From contig JANTQF010000581.1 of the NCBI GenBank assembly GCA_032988165.1, positions 1-11,902 on the forward strand: a DNA stretch of 11,902 nt. Direction: 5' to 3'. This DNA is from Emmonsiellopsis sp. PD_33 (lineage: Eukaryota > Ascomycota > Eurotiomycetes > Onygenales > Ajellomycetaceae). Position 1 is the stretch's first letter. Each line of letters opens with the position of its first letter. The notes beneath the pieces were generated by a model. It did not search any database. It saw nothing but the letters and a program-made list of their open reading frames with translations, and was not told the origin of the DNA. Made by a program: the position numbers and the translations under genes. Below are positions 1 to 7,815 of the stretch, piece by piece.

Positions 1-92
1 AGAATACTATACATAGAGGTGTTGTAGAAGAACTATACTAGTAGCAACTATCTAACCCAGTCATTCTAATAGAAGTTATAATAAATATATAG
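1..92 (+). other. Probable 3' part of an SMP3 intron
   Basis: This AT-rich stretch has stop codons in all three forward frames and ends in TATATAG immediately before the SMP3-like reading frame. Branch-point-like sequences lie at about 52-56 (CTAAC) and 65-69 (CTAAT), at suitable distances from an acceptor at 90-92. The reading frame begins in the middle of a protein family that is normally much longer at its N-terminus. An intron whose donor lies left of the window is therefore the simplest reading. A truncated pseudogene fused to unrelated AT-rich DNA is the alternative and cannot be excluded here. Confidence 0.55.
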
Positions 93-1232
93 GTAGTGCT
101 TGAGCATCTGATTCTACCTCTCAGTTTTCGCAGACCCCTCTCCCTCGTCGCCCTTCTCACCTTCGGCCTACTATCCACCTTCATCGCCATCACCATCGAC
201 ACAAACTTCTACAACCCGTCCGCAACCACCCTCACCACCACCCTCCACACACCAACCATCACCCCCCTAAACAACCTCCTCTACAACACCAACACCGCCA
301 ACCTATCCACCCATGGCCTCCACCCACGATACCAGCACTTCCTCATCAACCTCCCCCAACTCCTAGGCCCAGTCTTCATCCTCCTCCTCCGCTCCCTCCT
401 CAACCCATCCACCTCCACCTTCTCCCTCTCCAACATGCGCGCCACCTCCGCCCTCTCCGCCACAGCCCTCCTCTCCATCTTCCCGCACCAGGAACCCCGC
501 TTCCTCCTCCCCTGCGTGCCCCTCCTCCTCACCTGCTTCCGGCCCCCGCGCTCCCGCCTCTTCCTCGCCTCCTGGCTAATCTTCAACACAGCCCTGGGCC
601 TCCTAATGGGGATATATCACCAGGGCGGCGTGGTGCCCACACAACTGCATATCCCTACATTACTCGCAAACTCAACCGCGTCCGCTTCCGTACCTACAAC
701 ACGCACCGCAACGGTCTTCTGGTGGAAAACTTACCCCCCGCCTAATTGGCTGCTCGGCGACCTTGCGATGGGGACTGAGGCTGAGGGTCTGTTGTACTCA
801 AATATCTCCACCGTTGATCTGATGGGGATCCCGGGCCAGGAGATGATTGGAAGGTTGGAGGGGGCTATAGCTGTGCCCAGGTGCGGGAAGGGATATCAAC
901 AACAACCACAGGATCGGGGAGAGATTGGGAAGAAGAAGATTATTACGAACGATAACCTCCATCCGACGCTGCTAGTTGCGCCGATGGCGAATTTGTTTCT
1001 TGATCAATATGTCATAGACGCGAGTGGGGAGGATGATCAACCAACTCAGCCTGTGGGCGAGAATGGGAAGGAGAAGGAGAGTGGGAAGATAGAGCTATAC
1101 CCCCTCTGGTCCTACAGGCGCCATTTGAATCTGGACGATTTGGACTTTGGCGGGGATGGGCTGTGGGCGACGGTGGCGAGGGTGGTGGGGAGGAGGGGGT
1201 TGGGGGTTTGGTTGGTTGGGAGGGGGTGTTAG
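93..1232 (+). CDS. smp3: GPI mannosyltransferase 4 (Smp3/PIG-Z type, GT22), C-terminal part
   Basis: Partial gene: about 379 codons from the presumed acceptor to a TAG at 1230-1232. Smp3 enzymes are multispanning ER proteins that use dolichol-phosphate-mannose to add the fourth, side-branch mannose to the GPI anchor core. The visible part has hydrophobic segments at about residues 14-34, 83-102, 133-148 and 154-174, counting Leu codon 99-101 as residue 2. It contains the GT22-type motif HQEPRFLLP at about 131-139. Blocks I associate with fungal Smp3 are GLHPRYQHFLINLPQLLGP, YHQGGVVPTQL and VFWWKTYPPPNWLLGD. The C-terminus, HLNLDDLDFG followed by a basic tail, also fits. The N-terminal catalytic half, with the luminal acidic motif, lies outside the window. 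There is no ATG near the left end of the frame, which supports an upstream exon. The coding strand is C-rich to about 740 and G-rich afterwards. Confidence 0.85.
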   Translation, partial: VVLEHLILPLSFRRPLSLVALLTFGLLSTFIAITIDTNFYNPSATTLTTTLHTPTITPLNNLLYNTNTANLSTHGLHPRYQHFLINLPQLLGPVFILLLRSLLNPSTSTFSLSNMRATSALSATALLSIFPHQEPRFLLPCVPLLLTCFRPPRSRLFLASWLIFNTALGLLMGIYHQGGVVPTQLHIPTLLANSTASASVPTTRTATVFWWKTYPPPNWLLGDLAMGTEAEGLLYSNISTVDLMGIPGQEMIGRLEGAIAVPRCGKGYQQQPQDRGEIGKKKIITNDNLHPTLLVAPMANLFLDQYVIDASGEDDQPTQPVGENGKEKESGKIELYPLWSYRRHLNLDDLDFGGDGLWATVARVVGRRGLGVWLVGRGC

Positions 1233-1390
1233 GGGGGTGTTTGGGGGGGGTATTTGTGGGGTAAGGGGGGGTTGTAAGTGTTAGTGTTTGATAGAGGGAT
1301 CGGGTTGGATATTTGGGTCTTTTGGGGTTATTTGGTTGGTTTGGTTGGATGGATGGACAGATGAATGGGTTATTATTTATATAATAGTTA

Positions 1391-1544
1391 AGTAGAGTAG
1401 AGTAGAGTAATTACAGGCATGGGCTATGTATGTATGTATGTATGTATATATGTATGTATGTATATATGTATGTATGGAGATTTTATGTACAGGTTGTATA
1501 GTATATGTATAATAGTAGATTGGATTGGATTGGATTGGACTGGA
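1391..1544. repeat. Cluster of microsatellites behind SMP3
   Basis: Three simple repeats lie close together. AGTAG is repeated four times at 1391-1410. TATG/TGTA tetranucleotides interrupted by TATATA run at 1425-1476. A GATTG pentanucleotide is repeated about four times at 1518-1537 and continues in degenerate form to about 1544. The motifs are related to one another and to the GATG runs at about 1346 and 1706. No open frame of interest crosses them. Confidence 0.9.
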
Positions 1545-1830
1545 CAGGTTTAGAGATTTGGAGATTTAGAGATGTAGTAAAGTATAACTAACTATACAGA
1601 ATAGAATCTATTGATACATACATATCAGATTAGGACATAGATTTAGATACAGACTCAGACTCAGATACATTTGGGCCGGGGGTGATATCATACCGTGAAT
1701 CTATAGATGGATGGATGGGTTAGATTAAAGGATTATAATTGCTGAGGTAGGTCAGTATTTATATAGGCACTTCATTTATTCATTTATCTATCTATTCAGA
1801 GTGTCTGAGCAGGTACATATCTAGGTCATG

Positions 1831-1856
1831 AATAAATAAATAAATAAATAAATAAA
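1831..1856. repeat. (AAAT)n microsatellite
   Basis: An almost perfect AATA/AAAT tetranucleotide tract of about six units. It lies in the convergent gap between SMP3 (plus) and BET5 (minus). Confidence 0.9.
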
Positions 1857-2606
1857 CAGCGAACGGACGGACTGAGAGACAGACGGAGAGTAGTGGGATG
1901 GATGGATAGAGCATACCTGCCAGCTAACTAAACTAACTAACTATGGGAATAGTTATAGAGTATTGTGTGGTATATAAAGCAAACAAAAATAAGAATAATC
2001 CCGCGCAAAATTTCGGATTCCCCTACTAAACTAATGTCGGCCAAATGGCACCTCACTATTTCCTTGCTTGCCTGTCTGCCTCTCCCTATTCGCTCGTTTC
2101 GTTTCTCTGCTGGCTGGCTGGGAATCGCGGCCCATTATCATCATCTTCATCATCATCATTGGCCGGGTATGGTATGCTATGGTATATCTGGGAATTCCCG
2201 AGCCGGCAATCTAGACGGGCCGCGTTCGCGGATACAGATTGATAGATGAGTCTGTGCCTGTGTAGAGTCCCGCAGGTGTAAGAAAAAGTCTCCCCCTTAC
2301 TTCCGTTTGGCCAGGTTTAGGCCGGGGTTTTTGGATGAGACGAGATCTTGCAAGGCCCTGTCCCCCGGCATAGGAAGCCGTTCGTCAATTGGCATGGCGG
2401 ACGCTGGCGCTACCTAGATTGGAACAGTCTCTGGGCAGTTGTCCCGGAATAGCGTCCTGTATCGCTTCCTCCATGCTATGGCGGTATCAAAAATGGGGCT
2501 CATAGTCCACGGCCTGATCTATCGAGGCCTTCGAAGTGGCTGATATCGTTAGGGAGGACGGTAGCTTGCGCATGGGACGAGAGCGTGTGTTTACCATGGG
2601 GGTGAG
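1857..2606. other. Intergenic region, no convincing gene
   Basis: Past the microsatellites this 750-bp stretch becomes less AT-rich. It holds a short CAT repeat at about 2136-2159. Small forward ORFs at 1965-2249 and 2045-2242 have no recognisable domain and overlap that repeat, so I do not call them. On the minus strand a short coding-like frame at 2297-2413 is phase-compatible with BET5 and is discussed under findings. The remainder is probably the 3' flanks of SMP3 and BET5. Confidence 0.6.
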
Positions 2607-3371
2607 TTATGCTAGTACTCGAGTCTATAATTGTCCAAGACGTTAATACACTGTATCCGAGAAGAGGGCTGTATCAAGACATACCACGAACTGTTCTAGT
2701 GATTCTTCAAAAAGCTCGTTATTCACGCCCACGCCGCCTGGGTGCTCGGCGGGGGAGAGGGGGTTTTTAACGACTAAAAGATAGCATGTCGGGTCAGCCA
2801 ATTGCGTCATTAAAAGCATTGACTGCAATGAAAGAGTAGTACCGTATTCCACATAAAGATTGACATATATCTGCTGCAGGGCTAGCCGCATACTGCTGGA
2901 CTTTGTATCGGTGAGCATGACGAACTTGATATTGGTGGGCGTCTCGTAGTAGTGCAGTTTGTACTGGCTGGTTCGGTAGCAGAGGAAGCTGTATCAAAAA
3001 TATCCAGTCAGCATCAGCGCCTCCATATAAACAACGCCCCGAGTATCCCTGGAATTTACACATACTTATCATCGTCCCCGCCCAGTTTCCGCACCATATT
3101 CCGCAGCGAGAAGACGGTTCCAAAGACAAGTTTCGCATCGTCCTCGGCGCTTAGGGCGGGGCGGGATAGGGGTTTGGCAACGCCGTTGGCCAGACCGGTG
3201 GTGTCTGAGGTTGGGCGGGAGGACTTGGAGCTGGTGGAGGTAGGGCGGGGGAGCCAGCGGCGCTTGTAGATGCATTCCGCTGTATGGGTGTTAGAGAGGT
3301 GAGCTGTATGGTATATAGGGGTATGAGAGCATACCGTGGCGGTCGAAGATGTAAAAGGAATAGACGACCAT
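2607..3371 (-). CDS. bet5: TRAPP complex subunit Bet5 / TRAPPC1
   Basis: Five-exon minus-strand gene of 167 aa. Exons: 3371-3335, 3279-3066, 2988-2843, 2773-2685, 2624-2607. Introns: 3280-3334, 2989-3065, 2774-2842, 2625-2684. They are 55 to 77 nt long and all GT-AG, with three GTATGY donors, one weaker GTACTA donor, and CTAAC/CTGAC/TTAAC-like branch sites. Bet5 is a longin-fold core subunit of TRAPP, the tethering complex and guanine-nucleotide exchange factor for Ypt1/Rab1 at the Golgi. The spliced protein starts MVVYSFYIFDRHAECIYKRR, as this family does. A Ser/Pro-rich linker follows (about 24-57), then the longin core with FGTVFSLRNMVRKL (65-78), YKLHYYETPTNIKFVM (about 93-108) and the helix MRLALQQIYVNLYVEYVVKNPL. 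The last exon has only six codons (TRVLA, stop). If it is not spliced in, reading through gives about 176 aa. All phases agree across the joins. Confidence 0.9.
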
Positions 3372-4201
3372 GGCGTAAGCTGGGGGTTCCAACTTCCGGG
3401 AGAGGAGATGGAATTGGGGCAGCGACGGTATTTGCGAGACTAGACTAGGCGGTGCAACACACAACCGTATAGACTGGGGCTATGGAGGGGTGTCTGTTCT
3501 GTATCGGATATCTCAGATATACAGATGTTGTCCTGATGTTGCTGATGTTGGCTGTTTTGGCCGCGGAAACTGCAGGCCGGCGGGCCGTGGCGATACCAGC
3601 CAGCATGCGTGGAATCAGCATCAGCCCCCCCAACAGCTGCTCCCAGACAGCAGCCACGCCCTAAGCCCACGCCCCGCACACCACCCTCTCTCCGATCTAT
3701 ATCCAAACATCCAACGTCAAACATCCAATATCAAACATCGTCTGGTCAACTTCGCCAGCACCAGTCCCCCATGGCCAATTCCTGACCCTCTGCTGCTGTT
3801 GGCTGCCCGCTGCTCGTATCCGGTCTAGACGACCAGAAGCGGCAGATGCTGCCCTATTATCGACGATCGTGCCCACCACCGCTGTCCAAGTGTCGACGAA
3901 CACCCGATGGCCACGGCAGACGCCTTTTGCCTGGTGGACGTGAATAAATAAATACGCAGACTCGCTGTCTGCCGCTGCTCTGCTGCTGCCAACTGCCAAC
4001 TGCCACTCCAATAAATACTCCGGCTGCTTGGTGCCCAACTCCCGAGTCCCAAGACTGCGAGGGCCACCCCCCCACATTCAGCCCTGTTGCTGGCTTCTTG
4101 GCTGTCTCCGACTCTCTAGACTGCCGCCATATTTACTCACCAGCCCGCACCACATCCACCCCTCTGTTATTCTCCCGCCAGCCTGCCGTGTGTCTCGTTA
4201 A
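3372..4201. promoter_or_regulatory. Divergent promoter between bet5 and the CaMKK gene
   Basis: This 830-bp interval separates two start codons pointing away from each other, so it must hold both promoters and both 5' leaders. CCAAT boxes, the binding site of the fungal HAP/CBC complex, occur on the plus strand at 3725-3729, 3775-3779 and 4008-4012. The last lies next to an ATAAATA stretch about 190 nt upstream of the kinase ATG. A 14-bp tandem repeat at 3704-3739 overlaps the first CCAAT. GATGTTG-type near-repeats lie at about 3525-3555 and CTGC/CAACTGC repeats at about 3967-4008. Several overlapping ORFs of 60-126 codons occur on both strands but match nothing and contradict one another. 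Confidence 0.6.
3704..3739. repeat. 14-bp tandem repeat in the divergent promoter
   Basis: Two full copies of a 14-mer (CAAACATCCAACGT at 3704-3717, CAAACATCCAATAT at 3718-3731) are followed by a partial third copy starting CAAACATC at 3732. The second copy carries a CCAAT box. The spacing suggests either a local duplication or a cluster of identical binding sites. Confidence 0.85.
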
Positions 4202-6953
4202 ATGGCACAAGACCTATCCTCCTCTGAGCGCCAGCACAAGGTGGACCGAAAGATTACGCTGGACTGCGCCCAAGCAGTCGCGGCTGCAGATAGTAATCGG
4301 TATGTGCTCCCGAAGCTCGGTGTGAGCTTCCATGGCCGCTCCAGTGCAACGCATCCCGTGCGACAGTGTGTGGCTGCTGCACCCGTCTGGCCTGCTGTGT
4401 TTATACGCTCTTGATTTTGAACGCGCCCGACGAATTGACCACTGCTCTATCCCAGATCGGCCACTGCATCCTACGATAGCCCCGCCAGACACCATACCAG
4501 AAACCATACCGCCCCGAGACGAGTCAAGGTGCGCCATTCCTTTGCCATTTCTATACCTCTCGTATATTGACAGCTCCAACTAAAAGGAAACCCTCAATGC
4601 CCGTTCTGAATACACTACCAGCCAGGATGACGGCGCGGCAGAACACCGCATCAACCAGTACCTCATAAAACAGGAAATTGGGCGGGGCTCGTTCGGTGCT
4701 GTTCATCTGGCCGTCGACCAATATGGCCAGGAATATGTGAGTCCTGCGATGATCAAAGACTTTGGACCTTATTCTAGGTACGAACCCGAAAAGTAAACCA
4801 GAACTAACATCTCTACGTAGGCTGTGAAAGAGTTCTCCAAGTCTCGATTACGAAAACGAGCCCAATCCCATGTCTTGCGTAACCCCCATGGAAGCAGACG
4901 ACCTGGAATTATTCCCGCTGGTGTGGGCTTGAATTCTCCCCTCCACCGGCACCCGTCCGGCCACGAAGATGAAGAAGGCGGCAACCCGCTATACTTGATC
5001 AAGGAGGAAATTGCCATCATGAAAAAACTACACCACCACAACCTGGTCGCTTTGATCGAGGTGCTGGACGATCCTACGGAGGATTCCTTGTATATGGTCA
5101 TGGAGATGTGCAAAAAAGGGGTGATAATGAAGGTGGGCCTGGGGGAGCCATCAGACCCTTACGACAACGAAAGCTGTCGATGCTGGTTCCGGGATCTAAT
5201 CCTAGGCATTGAGTACCTTCATGCTCAAAACATTGTCCACCGGGACATCAAACCTGACAACTGTCTCCTAACGAATGACGACGTGCTCAAAGTCGTTGAC
5301 TTTGGCGTGTCGGAAATGTTCGAGAAACATTCTGATATGTATACCGCAAAATCGGCTGGATCGCCTGCCTTTCTCCCACCTGAACTCTGTGTTGCAAAGC
5401 ATGGCGATATATCAGGCACGGCAGCGGATATCTGGTCTATGGGCGTAACTCTGTACTGTCTCCGATATGGGCGAATACCGTTTGAAAAGGAGAGTATATT
5501 CGAATTATACGAGTCGATTAGGAGCGACGAGGTCAAGTATGAAGGTGAAACTGACGAGGATTTCAAGGATCTTATGTCAAGAATTCTGGAAAAGGACCCC
5601 GCGAAGCGAATAAATATGACAGATTTGAGGGTGAGCCTAGTCACCGCATTCATTTCACCCGTATCCCACAGCTAACTCATATAGGCGCACCCTTGGGTAA
5701 CAAAAGGGGGGGCTGATCCTCTTCTATCAGCTGAAGAGAACACTGCCGATCTTGTTGGGCGCCCAACGGAGGAAGAAATGGACACTGCTATTACCAAGAA
5801 AATGGGCAATGTCCTTGCCGTGGTATGTCCCCGAAACGGTCAGGTCTTGCATTCGTCTAATATTAATATTCCATAGGTAAAAGCGGTGCAGAAATTTAAA
5901 AAGCTTATAGAGCCGGAAGATGGTGTACCAATGGAGAGTATATTGGGTGAAGGTGTTGAATCGCATTTCGTACAACCTCCTCTCACCATGTGGGCGTCGG
6001 AAGAAGCGGATTTCCCTTCTGTATCGGCAACCCATTCAAAATCGGCGTCCATAAACTTAAAACGAAAGAGCTGTTCGACGAACGAAAAACTCGATAGCTC
6101 GCGGCGCGCAGGTAATGATGCAGGACCATCTCCGGGGGCTTCTCAATACAGCATTGCCTCCAGAAAATCTGTTTCTCCACCGCCTCAAACCTCCTGCAAC
6201 ACACCGAGTAAGCTTAGTTTCTCGGAGGGAACACGTGGGCATGCCCGTGACCCATTGGAGGAGGAGCATCTATACCTCCATATCGGGCCGTCGACAATCA
6301 CTAGCATCCCAGTAGACGATGAGAACGTATCATCGGACTATTTCGGCAATGTCGAGGCTGCCTCTATTGCTGGCAGCCCTGAGACTATGGACATGGTGCC
6401 GATCGTTAGCGAATCCCCCGGCGCCTCTGATATTGACATATATGAAACCGCATATAGAGAGGAAGTCGAACGTATCAGAAAGCAAAGCTTTGCTCGCAGG
6501 GCCCCTGCCCCGAAGGTCTACCTCACCCGCCGCGTGGAAGGGAAGAGATCAACTCTCAGAGACTTGTTACAGCAGGGCGCACTCGAGGGCCTCGAGCAGA
6601 CCCAGCCGCCATCGCCCTTCGCCAACGCCGTTGCTAATCTCTCATCCATATCCGCCACTTCAAAATCGGAAGAAGCAACGCCGAAGGATGACCCTGCGCC
6701 CGGGCTGCCTCACCCTTCACCAACACAACCGCCCACCACAGAGGGTGGAGTAGATGGGGGCACAACAGCGGGGCAGCCGGCATCTAGTAGGCCGTCTCTT
6801 TCTACCAGGACGTCCGGGACCGCTACGGCTGTCACTGCTACAACTAATACGACTGCTACGGTGACTGCGTCGATTGCGGAGAAGTCGCGGACCGGGCTGC
6901 GGTCGCTGCTTGGTCGGGTGAGGAGGGAGAGTACGCAGATGGGGAAGAAGTGA
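4202..6953 (+). CDS. cmkC: CaMKK/Ssp1-type Ser/Thr protein kinase (cmkC-like)
   Basis: Six exons: 4202-4299, 4456-4528, 4587-4736, 4821-5630, 5685-5822, 5877-6953, giving 781 aa with all phases matching. CaMKK-family kinases phosphorylate the activation loop of downstream kinases such as CaMK and AMPK/Snf1. The glycine loop GRGSFGAV is at 89-96, the ATP-binding lysine in AVKEF at 110, catalytic HRDIKPDN at 247-254 and DFG at 267-269. The activation segment SAGSPAFLPPE is at 285-295, and the domain ends near HPW at 379-381. Between beta-3 and helix C lies a basic, Pro/Gly-rich insert (about 114-165), the diagnostic RP insert of CaMKK. The segment 409-434, with K415, K416, K425, K429, K431 and K432, is where CaMKKs keep their autoinhibitory/calmodulin-binding helix. 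The tail (about 450-781) is Ser/Thr/Pro-rich and probably disordered. The ATG at 4202 is the first in frame. Exons 1 and 2 rest on splice logic and are less certain than the rest. The stop is TGA at 6951-6953. Confidence 0.88.
4300..4455 (+). other. Intron 1 of the CaMKK gene
   Basis: A perfect GTATGT donor at 4300 and a TATCCCAG acceptor ending at 4455, with TTGAC near 4435 as branch-site candidate. It is the longest intron here (156 nt) and contains in-frame stops at 4412, 4418 and 4436. Splicing joins codon CG+A (Arg) and leads into a frame that stays open to the next donor at 4529. Confidence 0.7.
4529..4586 (+). other. Intron 2 of the CaMKK gene, unusual AAAG acceptor
   Basis: Donor AAG/GTGCGC at 4529 and acceptor ACTAAAAG ending at 4586 (58 nt). 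The frame before the ETLNARSEYTTSQDDG block has a stop at 4581-4583, so the acceptor must lie between that stop and this block. AAAG is the only AG available there. TTGAC near 4567-4571 is the likely branch site. The CAG at 4571-4573 is probably too close to the branch site to be used. Joining gives RRVKETLNARSEY in phase 0. Confidence 0.65.
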
Positions 6954-7815
6954 GTAAGTAATTGGGTAGGATGTGGTTGGCGTTTTGGGGGGGAGGGGGG
7001 GGGAGATGATGGGGAGGAATTATACATTTTTAGTCAGTTGGTTGATGGATGGTTTTGGTTTTGGTTTCGTCTGGTCCATAACTACGGTATAAACACGCGC
7101 GCGTGATACATGGAGTTTTTCTTTTTGCTTTGCTTATATATATATACGTATACGTATCCGATGCCCGCTTTCGTTCTGCCTTTCTTTCCTTCCTTTCCTT
7201 GTCTAGTTTTGGCTATTCACTACTGTCATCTCTTTATTCTAGAGGTAGATAGTTTAGTTTTGTTTAAGGGCAGATTGAGTAAATGGAGTTGAGGTGTTTT
7301 TTTTTTGTTTCTGTTTTGCTTTGCTTTTGCTTTGTTCGGGATGGAGCTTGTGATGGTGTTTTTTGTTTCCTTTTCTTCTTTTCTTCTTGATTATTGTTCT
7401 GGTCTGGTTTATCTTTGGGTGAATGAGAGAGTTGGGGGGGGGGAGGGGGGACGGCCTTGGATTAGTTGGAAAGGGTGTGTCTTGGGATGGCATGGATATA
7501 TATATATATACGAAGGATGTCTGGTAATAGGCTGCTGGCTGTTGTTTTTCGTTGTTTTGCGGCTCGTAGGGAGGTAGGTGGGTAGATGGATAGATAGGTA
7601 TGAAGGTACGGGGTAAGGAAGTAGAAATAATAGTGTGGTTAGTTATCCATCTGTCCATCTATCTATCTATTGATACAAAAAAAGCTCCTACAAGCATAAA
7701 CCATATATAATACACATCTATCTAGATATAAAATAATAATAGCAGAAACAACCAAATGCCCCCCTTCCCAGAAAAGAAAAAAAAAACCATAATATACACA
7801 CCCAACCCCACATAT
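6954..7815. other. Convergent intergenic region with simple repeats and G tracts
   Basis: This 860-bp region holds the 3' flanks of the kinase (plus) and the hydrolase (minus). Its left part is G/T-rich, with runs of seven and nine Gs at 6987-7003 and of ten and six Gs at 7434-7450. Its right part (about 7740-7815) is A/C-rich. It also contains a perfect 12-bp palindrome CACGCGCGCGTG at 7094-7105, TA runs at about 7134-7146 and 7496-7510, TTTGC repeats at about 7312-7337, and (ATCT)n at about 7647-7670. ORFs here (7110-7292, 7254-7658 minus, 7305-7577) are low-complexity and are not called. Confidence 0.65.

Noticed and set aside
281..589. Minus-strand ORF of 102 codons opposite SMP3
   Set aside because: Arg/Glu-rich antisense of a C-rich coding strand; CT-rich sequence simply lacks stop codons on the other strand. 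No domain.
1391..1860. CRISPR-like array
   Set aside because: The repeats are contiguous microsatellites without spacers, in a eukaryotic genome.
1965..2249. Forward ORFs of 94 and 65 codons
   Set aside because: They overlap each other in different frames, cross a CAT repeat (His/Ser runs) and show no family motif or splice support.
2669..2684. A 16-nt GTATGT...ACAG intron in BET5
   Set aside because: Far too short to be spliced; the acceptor at 2625 gives a normal 60-nt intron with a branch site.
3440..4077. Several ORFs of 60-126 codons on both strands in the divergent promoter
   Set aside because: They overlap in many frames, are low in complexity and have no recognisable motif; the region is better explained as promoter and leader.
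6319..6753. Forward ORF of 144 codons in another frame of the kinase exon 6
   Set aside because: The kinase frame is open for the whole exon and continues the domain; this frame is its shadow.
7254..7658. Minus-strand ORF of 134 codons in the convergent gap
   Set aside because: Composed of homopolymer and simple-repeat translations (Lys/Gln and Pro runs); no family resemblance.
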